Shown here one piece after another: positions 16,845-24,775 of a stretch of 64,000 nucleotides of DNA. The notes below the pieces were generated by a model. The model was not told where the DNA came from. It saw nothing but the letters and a program-made list of their open reading frames with translations, and made no database searches. Position 1 is the first letter of the stretch, and the number at the start of each line of letters is the position of its first letter. This DNA comes from Maridesulfovibrio sp. (GTDB lineage Bacteria; Desulfobacterota; Desulfovibrionia; Desulfovibrionales; Desulfovibrionaceae): NCBI RefSeq assembly GCF_963677005.1, contig NZ_OY781616.1:1839501-1903500 (forward strand). Reading direction: 5' to 3'. Both the position numbers and the translations under genes were made by a program.

Positions 16845-17951
16845 ATGCGCAATACAATATTATTTTTGATGCTGACAATGCTGCTTCTACCGGGATGCAA
16901 AGAAGAAGTTCAGGTGGAGCAGCCCATACGCCCTGTGCGGGTTCTTAAAATAACAGACCAGAACATGCCGGAACAACGCAAATTTCCCGGCAAGGTCAAG
17001 GCCACCCGTGAGGCGACCCTTGCATTCCGGGTTCCGGGGCAGATTGAACATTTTGATGTAAAGGAAGGCGATTTCGTTGCAAAGGGACAGGTGATTGCCG
17101 AGCTTGACCAGCGGGATTTTCAGGCCGCGGTAGCAGATCTGGAAGCAAAGCTTCTGGGCGCAAGGTCTGTGATGAACGAAGCCAGACTTAATTATGAACG
17201 CAACGGCAAACTGCTCGCTTCCGATACCGTGGCCCAGTCTTCCTTTGATTCAGCCAAAAGTACGTATGAAAGCAGCCGGGCCCGGGTCAACTCGCTGGTT
17301 CAGGAACTGCGCCGGGCCAAGCTCAACCTGCAGTACACCCGGCTGGTAGCACCCTTCAGCGGAACAATTGCCGTAAAATCAGTGGACAATCATGAATTCA
17401 TCCAGGCCAAGGAGCCTATTGTGCAGCTTGAGGACACATCAGCTCTGGATGTGGTTGTGGATGTGCCGGAAAACATATGGGTTCGCGGATTCATCAATAA
17501 GGACAGCCGCACCTTCAACGCCTTTGCCAGGTTTGAAAGTTACCCGGGCCGCGATTTCAAGCTTGGGATCAAGGAGTTCCAGACAAAGGCCAATTCCGAG
17601 ACCCAGACCTATGAGGTAACCCTCAAAATGGAAAAACCCGAGGGACTGTCCATACATCCGGGTATGACCGCAGAGGTCGTGGCCAGTATGCCGGAGACAA
17701 AAGGAGTGAAAACTGTTTCCGTACCTGTTTCAGCCGTTGTCGGCTTTCCGGATCAGGACAAATTCGTCTGGATCTACGAAAAGGGCACTGTGAAGAAACG
17801 CAATGTCAAAATAGGCAGAATCATCGGCGACAGGTTTGAAGTCCACAAGGGGGTCAACCCCGGCGAACAGGTTGTCGTATCCGGAGCGCATTACCTGCGC
17901 GAAGGACAGGAAGTTAAGATCCTGAAGGGCAGAATCGGAGGCCGGGGATGA
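16845..17951 (+). CDS. RND efflux periplasmic adaptor lipoprotein
   Basis: Membrane-fusion protein (HlyD/AcrA family), 368 residues. ATG at 16845 follows AAGGGGGGAT. Lipoprotein signal MRNTILFLMLTMLLLPGCKE (lipobox LPGC). Core features: FRVPGQIEHFDVKEGDFVAK (lipoyl half 1), a helical hairpin about 95-150 with SDTVAQSSFDSAKSTYESSR, LQYTRLVAPFSGTIAVKSVD (lipoyl half 2), then beta-barrel and membrane-proximal domains ending GAHYLREGQEVKIL. It overlaps the pump gene by 4 bp (ATGA). Only distantly similar to the adaptor at 2546. Confidence 0.94.
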   Translation: MRNTILFLMLTMLLLPGCKEEVQVEQPIRPVRVLKITDQNMPEQRKFPGKVKATREATLAFRVPGQIEHFDVKEGDFVAKGQVIAELDQRDFQAAVADLEAKLLGARSVMNEARLNYERNGKLLASDTVAQSSFDSAKSTYESSRARVNSLVQELRRAKLNLQYTRLVAPFSGTIAVKSVDNHEFIQAKEPIVQLEDTSALDVVVDVPENIWVRGFINKDSRTFNAFARFESYPGRDFKLGIKEFQTKANSETQTYEVTLKMEKPEGLSIHPGMTAEVVASMPETKGVKTVSVPVSAVVGFPDQDKFVWIYEKGTVKKRNVKIGRIIGDRFEVHKGVNPGEQVVVSGAHYLREGQEVKILKGRIGGRG

Positions 17952-20900
17952 GTCTTGCACGGCTGACCATTGAGAAGAAAACCGTCTCAGTGGTCCTGAC
18001 AATTGTGTTTTTTCTATACGGGATAATGGCGTTTCTGAATATGCCCCGCCTTGAAGATCCCGAATTCACTATCAAGGAAGCGCTGGTAGTAACCTCGTAC
18101 CCCGGAGCCACTCCCTCGGAAGTGGCTGACGAAGTCACCGATGTGATTGAAGGGGCGGCCCAGCAACTCAAACAACTCAAGAAGGTAACCTCCATCTCCA
18201 ACCGTGGACAGTCCATTGTCACCGTTGAAGTGCAGGACCGATATGACAAGGACACCCTGCCCCAAGTCTGGGACGAACTCCGCCGGAAGGTCAGTGATGC
18301 CCAGCCATCCCTCCCCCCCGGGGCAGGGAAGTCCCTTGTCATAGATGATTTCAGTGATGTTTACGGAATTCTGCTTTCAATTTCCGGGGACGGATACTCT
18401 CAGCAGGATCTGCAGGATTATGTGACGTTCCTGCGCAAGCAGCTGCTGCTGGTGGACAATGTGGCCAAGATCACGGTCTGGGGGGAACAGCAGGAAACCG
18501 TATTCGTGGAGATTTCAAGGGCGCGTATGGCCCGGTTGGGAGTCTCCCTTGATTCGATTTACAAAACTCTGTCCAACCGCAACCTTGTGGTCAAATCCGG
18601 CAACGTCAAGGTCGGCAGGGAATATATCGAGATCTCACCGTCAGGCGGAGTTGAATCGGTTGAAGACCTTGGGGACCTCTACATAAGGGACGGTTCGGGC
18701 AGACTGGTTCCGCTACGGGACGTGGCCGAAATTCATCGCGGTTATCAAAGCCCGCCCTCGCAGTTGATGAGCTTCAACGGGCGCAATGCCGTTGCCATCG
18801 GAATTTCCATGACTCCATCGGCCAATGTGGTCGACCTTGGCGTAGCCATCAATAAAAAGCTGGATGAACTGCAGGCCCAGACCCCGGTTGGCATGAATGT
18901 GGAACATGTGTACTTCCAGCCGAGCCGAGTGGAAGCCGCAGTCAATTCCTTTGTCATAAACCTGGCTGAAGCCGTGGTCATCGTCATTATCGTACTGCTG
19001 CTGTTCATGGGGCTGCAATCCGGTCTGCTCATCGGGGCAATCCTGCTCATCACCATCTGCGGATCGTTCATTTTCATCCAGATGGCGGGAGTGGCGCTGG
19101 AACGCATTTCCCTCGGCGCGCTGATCATTGCACTGGGAATGCTTGTGGACAACGCCATTGTGGTAACGGAAGGCGTGCTCATCCGCTACCAGAAAGGCAT
19201 GGACCGCATCCAATCCGCAATTGACGTTGTAGAGCAAAGCAAGTGGCCTCTTCTCGGCGGCACAGTCATAGCGATTATGGCTTTTGCCGGAATAGGATTC
19301 AGTCCGGACAAGGTCGGCGAATTCTGCCGATCCCTGTTTATTGTCCTGTTCATCTCACTGATGATGAGCTGGGTAACTGCAGTGACAGTAACCCCGCTGC
19401 TCTGTGAAATATTCCTGCGGCCCAAAATCAGCGAATCCGGTGATCCATATGGAGGAGTCCTCTTTCGCATATATCGCGGCATTCTCGAATTCTGCCTGCG
19501 CAACCGGGTTTTGACCATGGCAACCCTGTTCCTGATGCTGGTGGGGTCAATATACGGTTTCGGCTACGTCAAGCAGAGTTTCTTTCCGGACTCCACCCAG
19601 CCCCGTTTTTATATCCACTACTGGTTACCGCAGGGAACGGATATCCGGGCCACGGCTGAGGATGTAAATGAAATAGCAGCGGTAATAAGGAAAGACGAGC
19701 AGGTCAAAAATGTGACCACTTTCACCGGCGAAGGAGCACCCCGTTTTATCCTGACCTATTCCCCGGAAAAGACGGCTTCATCATACGGCATGCTGCTGGT
19801 GGAAGTGAAGGATTATGAAACTACCGGCGAGGTCATGGCCCGCTATAAAAAATATCTTGAAACAAACTATCCTGATGCTGAACCAAAGGTAAAAAAATTC
19901 AAGCTTGGTCCAGGCCGGGCTGCCTCCATTGAAGTCCGGTTCAGCGGTCCGGACACATCTGTTTTGCGGAGGATATCACGCGACGCACAGGAAATAATGC
20001 TTGCTGGAGGAAAAACGGAATCAGTACGAGATGACTGGCGGCAGGATGTCAAAATCATCAGCCCGGTCATATCGGAGGCACAGGCCAAAATCGCGGGTAT
20101 CACCCGTCCGGACCTGGCAAAAGCCATGAATATGTTTTTCACCGGCACCAACGTGGGAATCTACAGGGAAGGTGACAAGCTCCTGCCTATTGTTGCCCGC
20201 CCCCCGGACAAGGAGAGGCTGGATGTAACCCAGATAGGGGATGTACAGATATTCAGCCCTGTGGCCGGGCGCATGATACCAGTAGAGGAAGTCGTTTCCG
20301 GATTTGAAACAAATATCGAACCGGGCAAACTGTGCACACGCAACCGCATGCTGACCGTGACCGTATCCTGCGAGCCGGTAAGCGGCCTGCCTTCGATGCT
20401 TTTCAAAGAGCTTCGTCCGCAGATCGAAGCCATGAAACTTCCCGCGGGATACTCCATGGAATGGGGCGGGGAATATGAAGACTCCAAGGACGCCCAGACC
20501 AGTCTTGCAAAATGTCTCGGCGGCCCGTTCCTGATCATGATCATCGTAACCATAATGCTCTTCAACAACCTGCGGGTCCCGGCCATAATCTGGCTGACTG
20601 TGCCCCTGTCCATCATCGGGGTAACCTGGGGACTGCTGGCCACGGGAGAGCCGTTCGGGTTCATGGCTCTGCTGGGCTTCCTTTCACTTTCGGGAATGCT
20701 CATCAAAAACGCCATCGTCCTGCTGGACCAGATCAACATAGAACTGGCTGACGGCAAGCCCCCATACCGTGCGGTCATGGATGCGGCGCTGAGCCGTATC
20801 CGCCCGGTGGCCATGGCTTCCGGCACAACCATACTCGGCATGCTCCCGCTGGTAACCGATGCCTTCTTCTCGGCCATGGCGGTTACCATCATGGCAGGTC

Positions 20901-20980
20901 TGGCCTTTGCCACAGTGCTGACACTGCTGGTTGTTCCGGTTCTTTATTCCATGTTCTACAAGGTCAAAAACCCTTCATAA
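17948..20980 (+). CDS. RND-family efflux permease
   Basis: Complete 1010-residue inner-membrane RND pump (AcrB-like fold: 12 helices, two large periplasmic loops). Seen: MSLARLTIEKKTVSVVLTIV at the start, TSYPGATPSEVADEVTDVIE in the porter domain, and LGALIIALGMLVDNAIVVTE in helix 4, carrying the Asp-Asn region that relays protons. GGEYEDSKD opens the second half's last porter segment, and FLSLSGMLIKNAIVLLDQIN is the matching helix 10. Translationally coupled to the adaptor upstream. No TolC-like gene follows, so the outer-membrane partner must be elsewhere. Substrate unknown. Confidence 0.96.
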   Translation: MSLARLTIEKKTVSVVLTIVFFLYGIMAFLNMPRLEDPEFTIKEALVVTSYPGATPSEVADEVTDVIEGAAQQLKQLKKVTSISNRGQSIVTVEVQDRYDKDTLPQVWDELRRKVSDAQPSLPPGAGKSLVIDDFSDVYGILLSISGDGYSQQDLQDYVTFLRKQLLLVDNVAKITVWGEQQETVFVEISRARMARLGVSLDSIYKTLSNRNLVVKSGNVKVGREYIEISPSGGVESVEDLGDLYIRDGSGRLVPLRDVAEIHRGYQSPPSQLMSFNGRNAVAIGISMTPSANVVDLGVAINKKLDELQAQTPVGMNVEHVYFQPSRVEAAVNSFVINLAEAVVIVIIVLLLFMGLQSGLLIGAILLITICGSFIFIQMAGVALERISLGALIIALGMLVDNAIVVTEGVLIRYQKGMDRIQSAIDVVEQSKWPLLGGTVIAIMAFAGIGFSPDKVGEFCRSLFIVLFISLMMSWVTAVTVTPLLCEIFLRPKISESGDPYGGVLFRIYRGILEFCLRNRVLTMATLFLMLVGSIYGFGYVKQSFFPDSTQPRFYIHYWLPQGTDIRATAEDVNEIAAVIRKDEQVKNVTTFTGEGAPRFILTYSPEKTASSYGMLLVEVKDYETTGEVMARYKKYLETNYPDAEPKVKKFKLGPGRAASIEVRFSGPDTSVLRRISRDAQEIMLAGGKTESVRDDWRQDVKIISPVISEAQAKIAGITRPDLAKAMNMFFTGTNVGIYREGDKLLPIVARPPDKERLDVTQIGDVQIFSPVAGRMIPVEEVVSGFETNIEPGKLCTRNRMLTVTVSCEPVSGLPSMLFKELRPQIEAMKLPAGYSMEWGGEYEDSKDAQTSLAKCLGGPFLIMIIVTIMLFNNLRVPAIIWLTVPLSIIGVTWGLLATGEPFGFMALLGFLSLSGMLIKNAIVLLDQINIELADGKPPYRAVMDAALSRIRPVAMASGTTILGMLPLVTDAFFSAMAVTIMAGLAFATVLTLLVVPVLYSMFYKVKNPS

Positions 20981-20989
20981 ACACTGCTC

Positions 20990-21018
20990 CCGGCCTCCGC
21001 TGCTGCGGCGGGGGCCGG
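20990..21018 (+). terminator. GC-rich hairpin after RND pump gene
   Basis: CCGGCCTCCGC and a partly complementary GCGGCGGGGGCCGG around TGCT, 10 bp after the pump stop. There is no T-run on the plus strand, so it is a weak terminator candidate or an mRNA-stabilising hairpin. Confidence 0.35.
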
Positions 21019-21178
21019 AAAAACAGCTGACCACTATTTAAATACTGCTTACTCTTTTCTGCAACTTTATGTTTTAATAAAACACCGACAGAAAGCAGCT
21101 GTTGAAACACTGACTGCCGGAATCAGGACTCTTTCGCTGTCTAATCTGAAACAGGTACAGAGGATGGAGGATAGTTGA

Positions 21179-22711
21179 ATGAAAAGAATTCATATACTGA
21201 CAGTCTTCGTCTCACTGCTGTTTTTCGCCATAGCAGCCCATGCCGGATCATACCCCATAGTGGATAGCGGGCAGGAAGCATGCTTCAACAATTCACGGCA
21301 GATAAGTTGCCCGGATAAAGGTGACAGCTTTTACGGTCAGGATGCCCAGTATAAAGGAAACCAACCGCAATACCGGGATAATGGAGACGGAACGGTTTCG
21401 GATCTGGTGACCGGTCTGATGTGGGTCAAAGCCCGAGGGCCTCAGCTTTCATGGCAGGAGGCCATGGACGGGGCAAAAGACTGCAGGGTGGGCGGATATA
21501 CCGACTGGCGTGCCCCAACCATTAAGGAACTGTACTCTCTTATAAATTTTAACGGATGGGTTCAGTGTTCCGAATCAAGTTCAATTCCATTCATAAACAC
21601 AAAATATTTCGATTTCAAATTTGGAGACACCTCGAAAGGAAACCGCATAATTGACTGCCAGGACTGGTCTTCGACCAGCTATGTGAGCAGAACCATGGAC
21701 GGCAACCCCACCGCATTCGGAGTCAATTTCGCTGACGGACGCATAAAAGGGTATGGGAAAACACATCGCAGACCCATGGATAAAAAATACATACGTTACG
21801 TTCGTGGAAATCCTGATTACGGAAAAAATATTTTTGTTAAGCGCAGTGACGGTACTATTGAAGACAGGGCCACCGGACTCATCTGGCAGAAGACTGACAG
21901 CGGCCGGAAGCTCAACTGGGAGCAGGCTCTCAGTTACTGCGAGAATCTTACCTACGGAGGCCGCAATGACTGGCGTCTGCCAAGCGTGAAGGAACTGCAG
22001 TCAATCGTTGATTACTCACGCAGCCCAGAAACAACCAATTCTGCTGCCATCGATCCTGTATTTGATGTCACTGACATAGAATCTTATTATTACTCTTCCA
22101 CAACCCATCTGGACGGCCCCAGTCCCAGAGCGGCCTGTTATGTCGCTTTCGGTCGGGCCATGGGCAATTTCGCACCTTTTCGCAGCAAGAACAAAAGCTG
22201 GATGGATGTCCACGGAGCGGGAGCACAACGCAGCGATCCCAAATCTGGTGATCCCGATGCTTATTCCTCCGGGCGCGGTCCTCAAGGGGATGATATACGC
22301 ATCTACAACTATGTACGCTGTGTGGCCGGTGGCGATGTAGAAACCTATGATCCGCCTTATGTCAAAATACCCGTATGGAAAGGAACTGCAGGCTTCTCCG
22401 GTTCAGGAATGAGAGGCAGGAATGGTCTACAGGAATTCGGAGGAAATCCGAATCAGAACGGACGCTCGAGCTTCAACAACCGGAATAATGGGGAAATGAG
22501 AGACAATTCCATGGGGCAGGGTCCCGGAAACAGGCAGGGCCCGCCTGAAGAAGCATTCACAGCCTGCGAAGGACGCGCTGTCGGAGACGATTGCACAGTG
22601 CAGACTCCCCATGGCCCCCTTAAAGGACTCTGCATATCCCGCAATAAGCGGATTTTCTGTGTGCCTGAAGGCCACGGTCCCGGCAGGAACCGAAGGGGAG
22701 GACCTCAATAG
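21179..22711 (+). CDS. Secreted protein with two DUF1566 (Lcl-type) domains
   Basis: 510 residues. ATG at 21179 with GGAGG 8 nt upstream. Sec signal MKRIHILTVFVSLLFFAIAA with likely cleavage after AHA. Two copies of a DUF1566 unit: GTVSDLVTGLMWVKARGPQL...GGYTDWRAPTIKEL (about 65-120) and GTIEDRATGLIWQKTDSGRK...GGRNDWRLPSVKEL (about 222-275). These are C-type-lectin-like folds seen in bacterial surface proteins. About residues 395-460 are Gly/Asn-rich and low in complexity; the last 55 residues hold four Cys, likely two disulfides. Role unknown; probably periplasmic or extracellular. Confidence 0.8.
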   Translation: MKRIHILTVFVSLLFFAIAAHAGSYPIVDSGQEACFNNSRQISCPDKGDSFYGQDAQYKGNQPQYRDNGDGTVSDLVTGLMWVKARGPQLSWQEAMDGAKDCRVGGYTDWRAPTIKELYSLINFNGWVQCSESSSIPFINTKYFDFKFGDTSKGNRIIDCQDWSSTSYVSRTMDGNPTAFGVNFADGRIKGYGKTHRRPMDKKYIRYVRGNPDYGKNIFVKRSDGTIEDRATGLIWQKTDSGRKLNWEQALSYCENLTYGGRNDWRLPSVKELQSIVDYSRSPETTNSAAIDPVFDVTDIESYYYSSTTHLDGPSPRAACYVAFGRAMGNFAPFRSKNKSWMDVHGAGAQRSDPKSGDPDAYSSGRGPQGDDIRIYNYVRCVAGGDVETYDPPYVKIPVWKGTAGFSGSGMRGRNGLQEFGGNPNQNGRSSFNNRNNGEMRDNSMGQGPGNRQGPPEEAFTACEGRAVGDDCTVQTPHGPLKGLCISRNKRIFCVPEGHGPGRNRRGGPQ

Positions 22712-22818
22712 CGGCCCCGAACCCTTTTTTCTTTCACCGGTTCTGCCGGATTATGGTTTTCAGCTTCATATCTAACTTTCCGACCAGTCAAAAAGACATA
22801 GCAATCTCACTGATTAAT

Positions 22819-22849
22819 CAAAAAAAAGGAGTGGTTAAAACCACTCCTT
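22819..22849 (-). terminator. Intrinsic terminator after ssb
   Basis: On the minus strand AAGGAGTGG...CCACTCCTT (plus-strand arms 22826-22834 and 22841-22849), followed by T7 from the A-run at 22821-22827. Lies 80 nt after the ssb stop. Confidence 0.85.
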
Positions 22850-22928
22850 GAAATCTGTTAGCCCTTGTCAATTCTAGGCTAAAGAAGACTCATAGACTAA
22901 TAACTGGACACTCTTCTTACACAACGAA

Positions 22929-23483
22929 TCAGAACGGAACCTCGTCCATTCCGCTGGCCTCGGAAGGAAAAGCCGGGCCGAGATCTTCATCATCCTGATA
23001 GCCGTTCTGCTGATTCTGGGGTTGCTGATAGCCACCCTGCTGCTGAGGCTGCTGATATCCGCCCTGCTGGCGGTTGTTGTTATACTGGCCCTGGTTATTC
23101 TGCTGACTGTAGCCGCCCTGCTGTCCCTGATAGCCGCCGGCATCCTGTCTGCTGTCCAGGCCCTGAATATTGTTGGCCACGATTTCAGTCGTATAGCGGT
23201 CCTGACCGTTCTGGTCCTGCCACTTGCGGGTCTGCAGTTTACCCTCAACCAGTACAAGCCGTCCCTTGGAAAGATATTTGCCTACGAATTCAGCGGTCTG
23301 GCGCCAGGCCACAACACGGTGCCATTCGGTTTTATCAACCCGCTGTCCGGTATTGCGGTCCTTGTACCCTTCGTCGGTAGCGACTGACAGGTTGGCAAAT
23401 GCCTGGCCGGAGGTAGTGTACGAAATTTTCGGATCCTGACCGATCCGGCCTATCAATATAACCTTGTTCATGCTTCCAGCCAT
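22929..23483 (-). CDS. ssb: Single-stranded DNA-binding protein
   Basis: Coats single-stranded DNA in replication, repair and recombination and recruits partners through its C-terminal tip. About 184 residues from ATG at 23483 (MAGSMNKVILIGRIGQDPKI), with GGGGA upstream. The frame is open 18 codons further, but the OB-fold begins at MNKVILIG. OB-fold about 5-112: FANLSVATDEGYKDRNTGQR, TEWHRVVAW, GKLQTRKWQDQNGQDRYTTE. Then a Gln/Gly/Asn-rich linker (about 115-165, many GGYQQ repeats) and the acidic tip MDEVPF, in place of the usual DDDIPF. The preceding small gene ends 13 nt upstream, so they share an operon. Confidence 0.96.
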   Translation of the reverse strand: MAGSMNKVILIGRIGQDPKISYTTSGQAFANLSVATDEGYKDRNTGQRVDKTEWHRVVAWRQTAEFVGKYLSKGRLVLVEGKLQTRKWQDQNGQDRYTTEIVANNIQGLDSRQDAGGYQGQQGGYSQQNNQGQYNNNRQQGGYQQPQQQGGYQQPQNQQNGYQDDEDLGPAFPSEASGMDEVPF

Positions 23484-23496
23484 TTTCGGTCCCCAC

Positions 23497-23850
23497 TTAT
23501 CTAAATTTTCTTTTAGCCGCCGTTTTTTCGGCAGCACTCAATTCTTCTTCAAGATCATAGCTGATCGTATTGGCTTCCGAGGGCTTCCAGTCCCCGAGAG
23601 CCTTTTCCAGACGTAATTTCAAGTCATAAGCCCGGCGGATGGATTCGCCAACGGCTTCGGCCTTGTCTTCGGGAATCATGCCAAGTTCCAGCCTGTCCTT
23701 CAAGTCCTCAACAAGCTCGATGACTCCTCTGGCCCTTCCGGGCGACCGGGGTTCCTCCCAGGCGGTAGCGACCAAAGCCGGCCATTTCTTTTCCACCTCG
23801 CCCTCATCATAAGTCCGGGCCATAACCCTTATCTGAAGTACGTCTCCCAT
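23497..23850 (-). CDS. Conserved hypothetical protein upstream of ssb
   Basis: 117 residues; ATG at 23850 with AAGGAG 7 nt upstream. No signal peptide or membrane segment. Predicted mostly helical: EVEKKWPALVATAWEE, ARGVIELVEDLKDRLELGMI, KAEAVGESIRRAYDLKLRLE, with a basic C-terminus (KTAAKRKFR). I do not recognise the family. It lies 13 nt before ssb and is probably co-transcribed, so a role near ssDNA or replication is possible but unproven. Confidence 0.75.
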   Translation of the reverse strand: MGDVLQIRVMARTYDEGEVEKKWPALVATAWEEPRSPGRARGVIELVEDLKDRLELGMIPEDKAEAVGESIRRAYDLKLRLEKALGDWKPSEANTISYDLEEELSAAEKTAAKRKFR

Positions 23851-23913
23851 TACAGGCTCCTTATAAGCTGCAGACAGAAAATCGGAAAGCCGGAAAGGAT
23901 CTGTTGAAGAACT

Positions 23914-24564
23914 TTAATCGCGTTCTTCCCACTCGCTCTGTACCCGGTTTACAACTTCCTGAATCTGTTTGAGCTGATCGGCCGGACAGACTCCGATAAG
24001 CGGCTGTCCCGCATCTACATTGTCTCCGTTATGAAAATAAACGGAATAAATCAACCCTTCCGGTCCGCTGTAGTTGAGTGCTGTTTCACGTTTCATGCGG
24101 GAAACGATAAAAAGATCCATGCCTTCCCCGACCTTTACGGAACGGGCGCCGGAACCTTTGACCTTGCTGTCGACCTCAGGAATAAAATAATATTTTGCCT
24201 TTTCCGGAGCATTAAACAGAAAAAGGGCTTTCTTGAGAATCTGCTCGATAACCTCTTCCTTGGACAGGAAATGACGAATCCTGATCAGGACTTCACCGGC
24301 TTCCACAAACTGCCCTTCCAGCTCCTGCCGTACAGAGACTATTTCGCCCTTTTCCGGTGCTGTTATACTCTTGGTGTTGCGTTCGCGAGTGAGTTTGGCC
24401 AGCACGGTTCCCTGTTTTTCCTTCCATTCCCCGGAAGGTCCCTTCACCTTGTCTCCGGGTTTGAGACCGGCAAATTCCACCAGTCCGGTATGCGGAACTG
24501 AAATTTCGATTTCCTCATACGGAGAAGCCTTTATTTCTTCAAGTAATTCCTTGATATTAAGCAT
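23914..24564 (-). CDS. Biotinyl/lipoyl-domain protein, putative biotin carrier of the local acetyl-CoA carboxylase
   Basis: 216 residues; probable BCCP equivalent, carrying CO2 on biotin between AccC and the carboxyltransferase encoded upstream. Two lipoyl-like parts: residues about 58-98 (SITAPEKGEIVSVRQELEGQ, FVEAGEVLIRI) and a C-terminal half (about 140-200) with GEGMDLFIVSRMKRETAL, then GLIYSVYFHNGDNVDAGQPL. The position and spacing match the BCCP core EAMKM...GxV...V.NGD.V..GQPL. The lysine of SRMKRE is the candidate biotin site, although the usual Ala-Met-Lys-Met context is changed to Arg-Met-Lys-Arg. A 211-bp gap separates it from the carboxyltransferase gene. Confidence 0.7.
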   Translation of the reverse strand: MLNIKELLEEIKASPYEEIEISVPHTGLVEFAGLKPGDKVKGPSGEWKEKQGTVLAKLTRERNTKSITAPEKGEIVSVRQELEGQFVEAGEVLIRIRHFLSKEEVIEQILKKALFLFNAPEKAKYYFIPEVDSKVKGSGARSVKVGEGMDLFIVSRMKRETALNYSGPEGLIYSVYFHNGDNVDAGQPLIGVCPADQLKQIQEVVNRVQSEWEERD

Positions 24565-24775
24565 TTATCGACCTCGATTCATTTATGACTGATGCAGCGC
24601 GCTTCAGGCGGCAGTCCATTATATACATTTTTATACGCCGGAACCGCAAGGCAGGCGGTCCGAAAAACACGGCTTCGGGAAACTTGCAGACAATATCCCC
24701 GAAGTCAACAGATTCATGAGGGTCCTATCATAGAAAACGGACAACGATAAGTACATGCATAAGCGAAGGTAAAAA

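Noticed and set aside
18745-19182. Frames antisense to the RND pump
   Set aside because: Shadow frames with no start signals inside a conserved pump gene.
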